A DNA stretch of 64,000 nt from NCBI RefSeq assembly GCF_020181595.1, contig NZ_CP084028.1, positions 38,602-102,601 of the forward strand, written 5' to 3'. Below the pieces are notes generated by a model. The model saw nothing but the letters and a program-made list of their open reading frames with translations, did no database searches and was not told the DNA's origin. Source of the stretch: [Mycobacterium] vasticus (GTDB taxonomy: Bacteria > Actinomycetota > Actinomycetes > Mycobacteriales > Mycobacteriaceae). The translations under genes were made by a program, and so were the position numbers. Below, in pieces: positions 7,786 through 17,453 of this stretch; the stretch's first letter is position 1, and each line of letters begins with the position of its first letter.

Positions 7786-8655
7786 ATGTCGACATCGACA
7801 GTGGTGCGGGGCCGCTTTCCCGGTCTGGTCGCGAACTATCAGCGTTACGTCGGGATGGCCGGCCGTTCGCTGGACAGGAGCGGCCGGCTCGGCTGGTTCG
7901 CGCTGACCGCCCTCCGGCAGATCCCCTGGGCACTGCGCCGGTACCGCACCGAGACGCTGCGCCTGATCGCCGAGCTGGGCATGGGCACCGGCGCCATGGC
8001 CGTGATCGGCGGCACGGTGGCCATCATGGGATTCGTCATGCTGGCCGGTGGCTCGCTGATCGCGATCCAGGGCTTCACCTCACTGGGCAACATCGGCGTG
8101 GAGACCTACACCGGTTTCGCCGCGGCCCTGGTCAACGTCCGCGTCGTCGGTCCGGTCAACGCCGGAATCGCCTTGGCCGCCACGGTCGGCGCCGGTGCCA
8201 CCGCCGAGCTCGGCGCGATGCGGATCAGCGAGGAGATCGACGCCCTGGAGGTGATGGGGATCAACTCGATCTCCTACCTGGTGTCCACCCGGGTGGTCGC
8301 CGGCTTCACGGTGATCATCCCGCTGTACGCACTCGCGCTGATCATGGCGTTCGCCTCGCCGCAGGTCGTCACCACGCTGTTCTTCGGCCAGTCGTCGGGA
8401 ACCTACGACCACTACTTCCGAACTTTCCTGCGACCAGACGACGTGTTCTGGTCCTTCATGGAGACCATCCTGATCGCGATCGTGGTCATGATCACGCACT
8501 GTTACTACGGATTCAACGCCAGTGGCGGCCCGGTCGGCGTGGGTGCCGCGGTGGGCCAGTCCATGCGGTTGTCGCTGATCACGGTGCCCACCGTGGTCCT
8601 GCTCGCAGCGTTGGCGCTCTACGGCGTCGACCCCAACTTCAACCTGACGATGTGA
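7786..8655 (+). CDS. yrbE1B: Mce1 transporter permease YrbE1B
   Basis: The second MlaE-family permease of the Mce1 complex, 289 residues, starting one base after the yrbE1A stop. It shows the family pattern of several membrane spans and the coupling helix EEIDALEVMGINSISYLV. Together with YrbE1A it should form the membrane channel that receives lipid from the Mce1A-F hexamer and is energised by an MceG-type ATPase encoded elsewhere. The end overlaps mce1A by GTGA. Confidence 0.93.
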   Translation: MSTSTVVRGRFPGLVANYQRYVGMAGRSLDRSGRLGWFALTALRQIPWALRRYRTETLRLIAELGMGTGAMAVIGGTVAIMGFVMLAGGSLIAIQGFTSLGNIGVETYTGFAAALVNVRVVGPVNAGIALAATVGAGATAELGAMRISEEIDALEVMGINSISYLVSTRVVAGFTVIIPLYALALIMAFASPQVVTTLFFGQSSGTYDHYFRTFLRPDDVFWSFMETILIAIVVMITHCYYGFNASGGPVGVGAAVGQSMRLSLITVPTVVLLAALALYGVDPNFNLTM

Positions 8656-9875
8656 CGGGCATGGCTACCGGTAGGCAGAACGCAGCGCACACCCCGCCCT
8701 ACAAGTTGGCGGGCGTGGTGACCGTCGCCGTCCTGTTGTTGATCGCGGGCCTGGTGTACGGCCAGTTCCGTGGCTCCTTCACCAAGACGACGCCGCTGAC
8801 GATGGTGGCGCCCCGCGCCGGTCTGGTGATGGACCCGGGCGGCCCGGTGACCTACAACGGCGTGCAGATCGGCCGGGTTGCCGACATCACGCCGACCGAG
8901 CACAACGACAAGCCGGCCGCCAAGTTCACCCTCGACGTGGACCCCAAATACATCAAGCTGATCCCGTCGAACGTGCAGGCCGATATCATGGCGACCACGC
9001 TGTTCGGTAACAAGTACGTGGCGCTGACCGCGCCGGCGAACCCCACCCGCGAGCGGATCAGCAAGAACAAGATCATCGCGACCTCGGTGACCACCGAACT
9101 CAACACGCTGTTCGAGACCGTCAACAACCTCTCCGAGCACGTCGACCCGATCAAGCTGAACCTGACCATGCACGCCGCCGCGGAGGCGCTGACCGGGCTC
9201 GGTGACAAGCTCGGCGACTCGCTGGTCAAGGGCAACGCGATCCTCGACGACGCCAACGCCTACATGCCGTCGCTCCGGCGCGACATCAAGGGCTTCGCGA
9301 CGCTGGGCGACGTCTACGCCGCCGGGGCACCGGACCTGGTCGGCTTCATGGACAACTCCATCCCCGCCGTCAAGACCATCACCGCGCAGCAGAAGGAACT
9401 CGACGCCGCGCTGCTGGGTGCGGCCGGGGTGGGCAACCTCGGCGCCGACGTGACCAACCGGTTCGGGCCGTACTTCCGCCAGCAGTTCTCCGACCTGGTC
9501 CCGGTGTCGGCCCTGCTCGACGAGTACAGCCCGGAGCTGTTCTGCGCCATCCGCAACATCGCCGGCGTCGCACCGAAGGTCTACCAGGGACTCGGCGGCG
9601 GCGACGGTTACGCGCTCGACACCGTCAGTGAGCTGGTCAGCCCGGCGAACCCGTATATCTACCCCGATAACCTGCCGCGTTACAACGCTCGCGGCGGCCC
9701 CGGCGGTGCGCCGGGCTGCTGGCAGGAGATCACCCACGACTTCTGGCCGGCGCCTTACCTGGTGGCCGACACGGGAGTCAGCCAAGCGCCCTACAACCAC
9801 TTTGAAGTCGGATCGCCCTGGGCCATTGATTACGTCTGGGGTCGCCAAGCCGGGGATTACACGATCAACCCATGA
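8652..9875 (+). CDS. mce1A: Mce family protein Mce1A
   Basis: A 407-residue Mce-domain protein: one N-terminal membrane anchor (LAGVVTVAVLLLIAGLVY), the MlaD/Mce beta-barrel domain with GLVMDPGGPVTYNGVQIGRV, and a helical needle segment. It ends in the Mce1A-type signature EVGSPWAIDYVWGRQAGD. The predicted role is one subunit of the periplasm-spanning hexamer that conducts fatty or mycolic acids. It is about 45 residues shorter than the 454-residue M. tuberculosis Mce1A as remembered. The missing part is a hydrophobic insertion near the C-terminus, between GGGDGYALDT and NPYIYP. The GTG at 8652 overlaps the yrbE1B stop; an ATG at 8661 is possible. Confidence 0.93.
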   Translation: MTGMATGRQNAAHTPPYKLAGVVTVAVLLLIAGLVYGQFRGSFTKTTPLTMVAPRAGLVMDPGGPVTYNGVQIGRVADITPTEHNDKPAAKFTLDVDPKYIKLIPSNVQADIMATTLFGNKYVALTAPANPTRERISKNKIIATSVTTELNTLFETVNNLSEHVDPIKLNLTMHAAAEALTGLGDKLGDSLVKGNAILDDANAYMPSLRRDIKGFATLGDVYAAGAPDLVGFMDNSIPAVKTITAQQKELDAALLGAAGVGNLGADVTNRFGPYFRQQFSDLVPVSALLDEYSPELFCAIRNIAGVAPKVYQGLGGGDGYALDTVSELVSPANPYIYPDNLPRYNARGGPGGAPGCWQEITHDFWPAPYLVADTGVSQAPYNHFEVGSPWAIDYVWGRQAGDYTINP

Positions 9876-10900
9876 ACATCACCAGAACCGCAATCAAACT
9901 CGGCGCCGTCGGATCGGTGCTGCTGGCATTCACCGTCGGCCTCGTCGTGGTGTTCGGCCAGGTCCGGTTCGACCGGACGGCGCGCTACTCCGCCGAATTC
10001 ACCGACGCCAGCGGCCTGCGCGAGGGACAGTTCGTGCGCGCATCCGGCGTCGAGATCGGCAAGGTCAAGAAGGTGCGCCTGGTCGACGGCGGCCGTCGAG
10101 CGGTGGTGGATTTCAACGTCGACCGGTCGCTGCCGCTGTTTCAGTCGTCCACTGCACAGATCCGCTACTCCGACCTCATCGGCAACCGCTACCTGGAACT
10201 CAAGCGGGGCGACGGCGAGGGCGCCGACCAGCGGCTGCCCGGGGGCGGGTTCATCCCCGCGTCGCGCACCGAGCCGGCGCTGGACCTGGACGCGTTGATC
10301 GGCGGTTTCAAGCCGGTGTTCCGATCGCTGGACCCCGACAAGATCAACACCATCGCGTCGACCATCGTCACGGTGTTCCAGGGCCAGGGCGGCACCATCA
10401 ACGACATCCTGGAGCAGACCGCGCAGTTGACCTCGCACATCGCCGAGCGAGACGCGGCGATCGGTGAGGTGGTCAAGAACCTCAACGTCGTCCTGGACTC
10501 CGCGGTCAGGCACCGCCAGACGTTCGACGAGACGATTGACAACTTCGACAAGCTGGTCAAGGGGCTCAACAGCCACAACACCGGCCTGGCCAACGGCACC
10601 GCGGAGTTCGGCAACGCCGCCGGCAACCTGGCCGACCTGCTGGCCGACAACCGGACCCAGCTGCACAGCCTCTTCCCGGTGGCCGGACCGGAGCCGGAGG
10701 ACCGGCTCGACGACATCGACGATCTGCTGCAGAAGATCCCCAAGGCGCTCAAGCTGATCGGGCGCACCGGTGTCTACGGTGACTTCTTCAACTTCTACAT
10801 CTGCGACGCGACGATCAAGCTTCCCGGCCTGCAGCCGGGCGGACCGGTGCGCAACGTGCGGTTGTGGCAGCAGCCAACCGGGAGGTGCACGCCGCAGTGA
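9872..10900 (+). CDS. mce1B: Mce family protein Mce1B
   Basis: A 342-residue Mce protein with an N-terminal membrane helix and the Mce domain around GLREGQFVRASGVEIGKVKKV, then a long helical region that forms part of the lipid-conducting needle in characterised Mce1 complexes. The ATG overlaps the mce1A stop (ATGA) and the end overlaps mce1C (GTGA). One copy per hexamer is expected. No frameshift or missing segment is seen. Confidence 0.93.
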   Translation: MNITRTAIKLGAVGSVLLAFTVGLVVVFGQVRFDRTARYSAEFTDASGLREGQFVRASGVEIGKVKKVRLVDGGRRAVVDFNVDRSLPLFQSSTAQIRYSDLIGNRYLELKRGDGEGADQRLPGGGFIPASRTEPALDLDALIGGFKPVFRSLDPDKINTIASTIVTVFQGQGGTINDILEQTAQLTSHIAERDAAIGEVVKNLNVVLDSAVRHRQTFDETIDNFDKLVKGLNSHNTGLANGTAEFGNAAGNLADLLADNRTQLHSLFPVAGPEPEDRLDDIDDLLQKIPKALKLIGRTGVYGDFFNFYICDATIKLPGLQPGGPVRNVRLWQQPTGRCTPQ

Positions 10901-12501
10901 GGACTCTGGAGCCGCCCAATCGGGCGAGGATCGGCATCATCGGCGTGGTCTCGGTGCTGCTGGTGACGCTGGTCGGGCAGGCCTTCACCACGGTGCCGGT
11001 GCTGTTCGCCGAGCCGAGCTACTTCGGACAGCTCGCCGACACCGGCGGGCTGAACGCCGGCGACAAGGTGCGCATCTCGGGCGTGGACGTCGGCAAGGTC
11101 CAAGACCTGTCGATCGAGGGCGACCACGTGCTGGTGAAGTTCTCGGTCGGTGCGAACCCGATCGGTTCCGACAGCCGGATCGGGGTCAAGACCGACACCA
11201 TCCTGGGCCGCAAGGTGCTGGCGATCGAGCCCAAGGGCGAGAAGCGGATCGCGCCGCGCGGCGTCCTGCCGTTGGGGCAGAGCACCACGCCCTACCAGCT
11301 CTACGACGCCGTCTTCGACGTCACCAAAGCAGCGTCCGGCTGGGACATCGACACGGTCAAGAAGTCGCTGAAGGTGCTCTCGGAGACCGTCGACCAGACC
11401 GCTCCCGACCTGAGCGCCGCACTCGACGGGGTGGCCAAGTTCTCCGACACCATCGGCAAGCGCGACGAGGAGATCACCCACCTGCTCGCCCAGGCGAATC
11501 AGGTGGCGAGCGTGCTGGGCAGCCGCAGCGGTCAGGTCGACGCGGTACTGCGCAACACCCAGACGCTGCTGGCGGCGTTCAACCAGCGCAGTCAGGCGAT
11601 TTCGGCGTTGTTGGGCAACATCGCCTACTTCGGCGAACAGGTACAGGGCCTGGTCCGTGACAACCCGAGCCTGGACCTGCGCCATGTGTTCGTAGAGGCC
11701 GACAACATCACCAGCATGCTGGTGCGGCGCAAAGAAGACCTGATGGAGATGTTCACCATCCTGGGCAGATACATGACCATCGTCAACGAAGCCATCGCGT
11801 CCGGTCCATACTTCAAGGTCTCGACGCTGAACCTGATCCCGTTCTGGATCCTGCAGCCGTGGGTGGACGCCGCGTTCAAGAAGCGTGGGATCACCCCGGA
11901 GGAGTTCTGGCGCAATGCCGGCCTGCCGGAGTTCCGCTACCCCGACCCGAACGGCAACCGGTTCGCCAATGGTGCTCCGCCGCCTGCCCCGCAGGTGCTC
12001 GAGGGCACACCCGAGCACCCCGGACCGGCCGTCGCACCGGGTTCGCCGTGTTCGTACGCACCGGCGGCCGGGCTGTTCCCGACCCCGGGCAACCCGCTGC
12101 CATGCGCGAACCTCGACCCGAACTCGGGTCCGTTCGGGCCGAACGGCCCCTACCCGGGTCCGATGGATGTGTTGACCTCGCCGCCGAACCCCAACGCCGA
12201 GCCGGCTGCACCGGGCATCCCGATCGCCGGACGGCCAGGCGAGGCCCCGCCGACGCTTCCGGGCAACCCGGTTCCGTTGCCTGAGGCCAATCCCGGGGCG
12301 CGCTCCGAACCGGTCGGCCCGGTGGCCGGTCCGGCACCCGCCAACCCCGGTGCGGCACCGCCGCCGGGGCCGCGGGCACCCGGCCCGCCGGCTCCGCCCG
12401 GACCCGGCAACCAGCTACCCGCACCGTTCATCGCGCCCGGTGAGGGCGGAAACAGCCAGCCCGGTGGTGGCGGCGGTGCACGAGGAAGTGAACGTCCGTG
12501 A
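10897..12501 (+). CDS. mce1C: Mce family protein Mce1C, proline-rich C-terminus
   Basis: A 534-residue Mce protein. The start is set at the GTG overlapping the mce1B stop (GTGA) because the product then begins VRTLEPPNR, as in M. tuberculosis Mce1C. It has an N-terminal membrane helix, an Mce domain (TGGLNAGDKVRISGVDVGKV) and a helical needle segment with GKRDEEITHLLAQANQVASV. The last 180 or so residues are rich in Pro and Gly. Such disordered tails are typical of MceC and MceD and are thought to project into the envelope. Confidence 0.92.
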   Translation: MRTLEPPNRARIGIIGVVSVLLVTLVGQAFTTVPVLFAEPSYFGQLADTGGLNAGDKVRISGVDVGKVQDLSIEGDHVLVKFSVGANPIGSDSRIGVKTDTILGRKVLAIEPKGEKRIAPRGVLPLGQSTTPYQLYDAVFDVTKAASGWDIDTVKKSLKVLSETVDQTAPDLSAALDGVAKFSDTIGKRDEEITHLLAQANQVASVLGSRSGQVDAVLRNTQTLLAAFNQRSQAISALLGNIAYFGEQVQGLVRDNPSLDLRHVFVEADNITSMLVRRKEDLMEMFTILGRYMTIVNEAIASGPYFKVSTLNLIPFWILQPWVDAAFKKRGITPEEFWRNAGLPEFRYPDPNGNRFANGAPPPAPQVLEGTPEHPGPAVAPGSPCSYAPAAGLFPTPGNPLPCANLDPNSGPFGPNGPYPGPMDVLTSPPNPNAEPAAPGIPIAGRPGEAPPTLPGNPVPLPEANPGARSEPVGPVAGPAPANPGAAPPPGPRAPGPPAPPGPGNQLPAPFIAPGEGGNSQPGGGGGARGSERP

Positions 12502-14063
12502 GCAGCGTCTTTGATGTTCGTAACCTGCGACTGCCGGAGCGGTCGCGGACGACGATGATTGCCGGTGCACTGCTGCTGGCGCTGCTGGCGGCAGCGGCGT
12601 TCGGGGGCGTCCAGCTCTACCGCAAGCTGAACAGCAACTCGGTTGTCGCCTACTTCCCGCAGACCGACGCGCTGTACCCCGGCGACGCCGTGCAGATCAT
12701 GGGCGTGCGGGTCGGCGCGATCGACAAGATCGAGCCGGCCGGCGACAAGATGAAGGTCACGCTGCACTACGACAACAAGTACAAAGTGCCGGCCGAGGCC
12801 CACGCGATCATCTTGAACCCGACCCTGGTGGCGTCGCGGACCATTCAGCTGGAGCCGCCGTACCGCGGGGGTCCGGCGCTGGCCGACAAGGCCGTCATCC
12901 CCGAGGAGCGCACCGAGGTCCCGGTCGAGTGGGACACCCTGCGCAACGACGTCACCAACATCATCAACAAGCTGGGCCCGACCCCGTCGCAGCCCCAGGG
13001 ACCGATCGGCGAGGCGATCGAGTCCCTCGCCGACGGCATCGCCGGCAAGGGCCAGCAGGTCAACACCGCGTTCAACAACCTGTCCGACGCGCTGACCGCG
13101 CTGAACAAGGGCCGCGGCGACTTCTTCGCGGTGGTGCGCAGCCTGAAGCTGTTCGTCACGGCGCTTGACCACAACGACCAGCAGTTCGTGGCGGTCAACC
13201 GCGATCTGGCGACGTTCACCAACAACCTGACCAGCACCGACCAGGCGCTGGCCACGGCCGCCGACCAGTTCTATGCCACGATGACGATCGTCAAGGCGTT
13301 CCTTGCCCAGAACGCCGAACCGCTGGTCAGCACCATTGACAACATGGCCCAGGTGACGACGGCGCTCACCCAGCCGGACGCGCTGGAGGGCTTCGAGACC
13401 GCGCTGCACGTGATGCCGAACGTACTGGCCGCGTTGGGCGAGATCTACCACCCGGCGCAGGGCGCGGTCACCGGTTTCCCCGTGCTGGCGAACTTCGCCA
13501 ACCCGATGCAGTTCATCTGCAGTGCGATCCAGGCCGGCAGCCGGCTGGGCTATCAGGACTCCGCGGAGCTGTGCGCGGAGTACCTGGCGCCGGTGGCCGA
13601 CGCGATCAAGTTCAACTACCTGCCGTTCGGTATCAACATCTGGACCAACGCCTACACCACGCCGAAGCAGATCGCCTACTCCGAGCCGCGGCTGCAGCCG
13701 CCACCGGGATACAAGGACACCACCGTCCCGGGCATCTGGGTGCCGGACACGCCGTTGTCGCACAAGAACTCTCAGCCGGGCTGGATCACCGCGCCGGGGA
13801 TGCAGGGCGTGCAGCCCGGCCACGACACCGAGCGGCTGCTCACTCCGGAATCGCTGGCGCAGCTGATGGGCGGCCCAGACCCGCTTCCAGTGGACTCGCA
13901 GTACCAGACACCGCCCGGTCCGCCGAACTCCTACGACGAGGCCCCCGGCCCGCTGCCGTTCGTCGGTCTGCCGGCCGGGCAGGCGCCCATCGCGCCGCCG
14001 CCGCCGGGACCGAACGTGATCCCCGGACCGGTGGCACCGCTTCCCCCGCGAGGTGAGGGCTGA
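12498..14063 (+). CDS. mce1D: Mce family protein Mce1D
   Basis: A 521-residue Mce protein that starts at a GTG overlapping the mce1C stop. After a basic N-terminus and membrane helix comes the Mce domain with YPGDAVQIMGVRVGAIDKI, a long helical part and the conserved segment FANPMQFICSAIQAGSRLGY, then a proline-rich tail. It matches M. tuberculosis Mce1D in length and motif order and should be one of the six Mce1 needle subunits. Confidence 0.92.
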   Translation: MSSVFDVRNLRLPERSRTTMIAGALLLALLAAAAFGGVQLYRKLNSNSVVAYFPQTDALYPGDAVQIMGVRVGAIDKIEPAGDKMKVTLHYDNKYKVPAEAHAIILNPTLVASRTIQLEPPYRGGPALADKAVIPEERTEVPVEWDTLRNDVTNIINKLGPTPSQPQGPIGEAIESLADGIAGKGQQVNTAFNNLSDALTALNKGRGDFFAVVRSLKLFVTALDHNDQQFVAVNRDLATFTNNLTSTDQALATAADQFYATMTIVKAFLAQNAEPLVSTIDNMAQVTTALTQPDALEGFETALHVMPNVLAALGEIYHPAQGAVTGFPVLANFANPMQFICSAIQAGSRLGYQDSAELCAEYLAPVADAIKFNYLPFGINIWTNAYTTPKQIAYSEPRLQPPPGYKDTTVPGIWVPDTPLSHKNSQPGWITAPGMQGVQPGHDTERLLTPESLAQLMGGPDPLPVDSQYQTPPGPPNSYDEAPGPLPFVGLPAGQAPIAPPPPGPNVIPGPVAPLPPRGEG

Positions 14064-15232
14064 TGAAACAAAGGACAGCGATGAAGACGGTCGGCCGGCG
14101 CGGCTGGCAGGCCCTGGTGCTGCTGGCGGCGATGCTGACGCTGACGTCGTGCGGCGGCTGGCGCGGGATCGCCAACGTGCCGCTCCCGGGCGGGCCCGGC
14201 AGCGGCGCCGGCGCCTACACCGTCTACGTCCAGGTGCCCGACACGCTGGCGCTCAACGGCAACAGTCGCGTGCTGGTGGCGGATGTGTTCGTCGGCGCGG
14301 TCGAGCGCATCGAGCTGAAGAACTGGGTCGCCACGCTCAAGCTGAAGCTGAACAAGGACGTCCACCTGCCGCGCAACGCCACCGCGAAGATCGGCCAGAC
14401 CAGCCTGCTGGGATCGCAGCACATCGAGCTGGCGTCGCCGAAGGACCCGGTCGGTGAACTGCGCAACGGCGACACGATCGCGCTGAACAACTCGTCGTCC
14501 TACCCGACGATCGAGCGGACGCTGGCCGGCGTGGCGCTACTGCTGCAGCGCGGCGGGCTGTCGGACCTGGACACCATCACCACCGAGTTCGCTGCCCTGT
14601 CCAATGGCCGGGCGGACCAGATCCACGCCTTCCTGACCAAGCTGGACACCTTCGTCGGCAACCTGAATGACCAGCGTGAGGACATCACCCGGGCGATCGA
14701 CTCCACCAACCGGCTGATGAGCTACTTCGGTGCACACAAGGACTCCATCGAAAGGGTCCTGACCGATTTCCCGCCGCTGTTCAAGTACTTCAACACCCAG
14801 CAGGCGGTGTTCATCAACGCGGTCGAAGCACTGGGCAAGATGGGTGAATCGGTCAACCAACAGATCGCCCCGGCTCGGTCCGATCTGCACCAGGTGCTGA
14901 CGTCGTTCCAGTGCCCGGCGCGGGAGCTCCGCAAGGCGTCGCCGTATCTGCCGGACTCCCTGAAGTTCATCATTACCGCGCCGTACCACGTCGACGGCGC
15001 CTTCAAAGCGGTGCGCGGCGACTTCATCAACACCTCGCTGGTGGTCGACCTCACCTACGCATCCATCGACAACGCGATTCTGACCGGAACCGGGTTCTCC
15101 GGGATGCTGCGGGCGCTGGAGCAGTCCTTCGGCCACGACCCGAAGAAGATGATGCCGGACGTCCGGTACACGCCCAACCCCGCCACCGCGCCCGGCGGTC
15201 CTTATGTGGAAAGGGCTGACCGGAATTGCTGA
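14063..15232 (+). CDS. lprK: Mce lipoprotein Mce1E (LprK)
   Basis: The Mce1E subunit, 389 residues, the only lipid-anchored member of the Mce1 hexamer. A signal peptide ends in the lipobox LTSC, so the mature protein starts at that cysteine. The Mce domain follows (RVLVADVFVGAVERI). The ATG shares one base with the mce1D stop (TGATG). Unlike the mceE of the second operon in this window, the frame is intact through the region after the Mce domain start, including GQTSLLGSQHIELASP. Confidence 0.92.
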   Translation: MKQRTAMKTVGRRGWQALVLLAAMLTLTSCGGWRGIANVPLPGGPGSGAGAYTVYVQVPDTLALNGNSRVLVADVFVGAVERIELKNWVATLKLKLNKDVHLPRNATAKIGQTSLLGSQHIELASPKDPVGELRNGDTIALNNSSSYPTIERTLAGVALLLQRGGLSDLDTITTEFAALSNGRADQIHAFLTKLDTFVGNLNDQREDITRAIDSTNRLMSYFGAHKDSIERVLTDFPPLFKYFNTQQAVFINAVEALGKMGESVNQQIAPARSDLHQVLTSFQCPARELRKASPYLPDSLKFIITAPYHVDGAFKAVRGDFINTSLVVDLTYASIDNAILTGTGFSGMLRALEQSFGHDPKKMMPDVRYTPNPATAPGGPYVERADRNC

Positions 15233-16818
15233 AACCACAGGTCAAGCGTCAACTGGTCATCTTCACCGCCCTGACCGCGGCGGCGCTCATGGTGTTGGGG
15301 GTCTACTACCTGCGGCTGCCGACCCTGGCGGGCCTGGGCCAGTACAGCCTGAAGGCGGATCTGCCCGAGGCGGGCGGGCTGTACAAGACCGCCAACGTCA
15401 CCTACCGCGGCACCATCATCGGCCGGGTCACCGGCGTCGAACCGACCGAGTCCGGCGCGCAGGCGACCATGCAGATCTCCAGCAAGTACAAGATCCCCGT
15501 CGACGCCAGCGCCGATGTGCATTCGGTGTCGGCGATCGGGGAGCAGTACCTGGACCTGGTGTCGAGCGACAACCCCGGCCAGTTCCTGAAACCGGGCCAG
15601 ACCATCACCAAGAGCACGGTGCCGTCGGCGATCGGGCCGGCGCTGGACACCGCCAACCGGGGTCTGGCGGCGTTGCCGGTCGGCAAGATCTCGTCCCTGC
15701 TCGACGAGACGGCGACGGCGGTCGGCGGATTGGGCCCGGCGCTGCAGCGACTGGTCGATTCCACAACGCAGATCGTCGGTGACTTCAAGACGAACCTTGG
15801 CGACCTGGATCAGGTCGTGGAGAAGTCGGCCCCCATCATCGAGAGCCAGGTCAACTCCGGCGATGCCATCCACCAGTGGGCGCGCAACCTGAATCTGCTC
15901 AGTGGGCAGGCGGCCAGCCGGGACGGCACGGTCAAGCACATCATCTCGGATCTGCCGCCGCTGATCGATCAGGTGCACACGGTGTTCAACGACACCAAGG
16001 ACTCGCTGCCGCAGATGATGGCGAACATGTCCATCCTGACCGAGATGGCCAAACGCTACAACCGCAACACCGAGCAGGTACTGGTGTTCTTGCCGCAGGC
16101 CGGGTCGATCGGTCAGACAGTCAGCTCGGTCTATGAGGGACGGTTGAACCTTGATGTGGCCCTGGGCGCTTTTCCGGGCCCGATCTTCCCGGTGCCGATC
16201 CCGGGCCTGAGCCTGGGTTTTCCGCCGCCGTGTCTGACCGGTTACCTGCCGGCCTCGGAGTGGCGGGCGTTCGCCGACACCAGCCCGGCCGAACTGCCGG
16301 ATGTGTCCTGCCGGATTCCGCAGGACACCCCGGCCAACAGCGTTCGCGGGGTGCGCAATATCCCGTGTGTGGATGTGCCGGGCAAACGGGCCGCCACGCC
16401 CAAGCAATGTCGCAGCGACGAGCCGTATGTTCCGCTGGGCACCAACCCCTGGTACGGCGACCCGAACCAGATCCGCACCTGTCCGGCACTGGGGGCGCGC
16501 TGTGATCAGCCGGTCGAACCAGGTCACGTGATCCCGGCGCCGTCGATCAACACCGGTCTCAACCCGCTACCGGCGGACATGGTGCCGGCCACGCCGCCGC
16601 CGGCCAACGATCCGCTCTCGCGGCCGGGGACCGGTAGCGTGCAGTGCAACGGGCAACAGCCCAACCCCTGCATCTACACCCCGGGCGGTGGACCCTCCGC
16701 GATCTACAATCCGCAGAGTGGCGAGGCGGTGGGGCCAGACGGCGTCGCATACTCCGTCGAGAACTCGATGAACATAGGAGACGACGGATGGAAGGGGATG
16801 CTGGCACCGTTCCGGTGA
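15226..16818 (+). CDS. mce1F: Mce family protein Mce1F
   Basis: A 530-residue Mce protein with a TTG start overlapping the lprK stop (TTGCTGA). The N-terminal membrane helix VIFTALTAAALMVLGVYYL is followed by an Mce domain (GLYKTANVTYRGTIIGRVTG) and a cysteine-containing C-terminal domain ending GDDGWKGMLAPFR, as in M. tuberculosis Mce1F. Repeated segments such as DVPGKRAATPKQCRS and EPYVPLGTNPWYGDPNQ mark it as Mce1-type. It is the last Mce subunit of the operon and overlaps the first mam gene by 31 bases. Confidence 0.92.
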   Translation: MLKPQVKRQLVIFTALTAAALMVLGVYYLRLPTLAGLGQYSLKADLPEAGGLYKTANVTYRGTIIGRVTGVEPTESGAQATMQISSKYKIPVDASADVHSVSAIGEQYLDLVSSDNPGQFLKPGQTITKSTVPSAIGPALDTANRGLAALPVGKISSLLDETATAVGGLGPALQRLVDSTTQIVGDFKTNLGDLDQVVEKSAPIIESQVNSGDAIHQWARNLNLLSGQAASRDGTVKHIISDLPPLIDQVHTVFNDTKDSLPQMMANMSILTEMAKRYNRNTEQVLVFLPQAGSIGQTVSSVYEGRLNLDVALGAFPGPIFPVPIPGLSLGFPPPCLTGYLPASEWRAFADTSPAELPDVSCRIPQDTPANSVRGVRNIPCVDVPGKRAATPKQCRSDEPYVPLGTNPWYGDPNQIRTCPALGARCDQPVEPGHVIPAPSINTGLNPLPADMVPATPPPANDPLSRPGTGSVQCNGQQPNPCIYTPGGGPSAIYNPQSGEAVGPDGVAYSVENSMNIGDDGWKGMLAPFR

Positions 16819-17453
16819 GCACGGACCGAGACGAGGACCAGCAGACCGCAGATACCGCGATCGAGGACGTCGCGGCAGCGGCTGACGACAACGACGCGGC
16901 CGAACTCGCGGCGAATGAGCCGGGTCAGGCTGAAGAGGCCGATGGGGCCGTCGTGACCCGGCTCGGCCGTCGTCAGCTGATCGGAATCTGCGTCTTGCTG
17001 TTGCTGGTGGCCGGCGGACTGGTGGCCGCCGGTGTTGCGGGTCTGCGCAGCCACACGGCGAGTCTGGCGATGGCGCGCGACAATGCCGAGGCCGTTGAGG
17101 CCGCCAAGACCTGCGTGCTGGCGACCCAGGCGCCGGACCCGGGTGATGTCTCGCTGTCCCAGCAGAAGATGCTCAACTGCGCGGCCGGGGAGTTCCGCAC
17201 CCAGGCCGCGCTGTTCGCCCAGATCCTGCCCCCCGCCTATCAGGCGGCCAAGGTGCATGTGGAGCTCACCGAGATGGGCGCCGCGGTGGAGCGCAACAAC
17301 CCGGACGGCACTATCGACGTCCTGGTGGCGTTCCGCATCAAGGTCGACAATGTCGAGGCCAAGGGCCGCGAGGCCGGCTACCGGCTGCGCGCCCAGATGA
17401 TGCGCGAGGACGGTCAGTACCGGATCGCCAAGCTCGACCAGGTGGCCAAGTGA
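16788..17453 (+). CDS. Mce-associated membrane protein Mam1A (Rv0175-like)
   Basis: A 221-residue protein with an acidic, Ala/Glu/Asp-rich cytoplasmic N-terminus, one membrane helix (LIGICVLLLLVAGGLVAAGV) and a small NTF2-like extracytoplasmic domain. It has the usual topology of Mce-associated membrane proteins, which are reported to stabilise Mce complexes. The ATG at 16788 is chosen because AGGAG (16776-16780) lies 7 bases upstream, which places the start inside mce1F with a 31-base overlap. Confidence 0.85.
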   Translation: MEGDAGTVPVSTDRDEDQQTADTAIEDVAAAADDNDAAELAANEPGQAEEADGAVVTRLGRRQLIGICVLLLLVAGGLVAAGVAGLRSHTASLAMARDNAEAVEAAKTCVLATQAPDPGDVSLSQQKMLNCAAGEFRTQAALFAQILPPAYQAAKVHVELTEMGAAVERNNPDGTIDVLVAFRIKVDNVEAKGREAGYRLRAQMMREDGQYRIAKLDQVAK

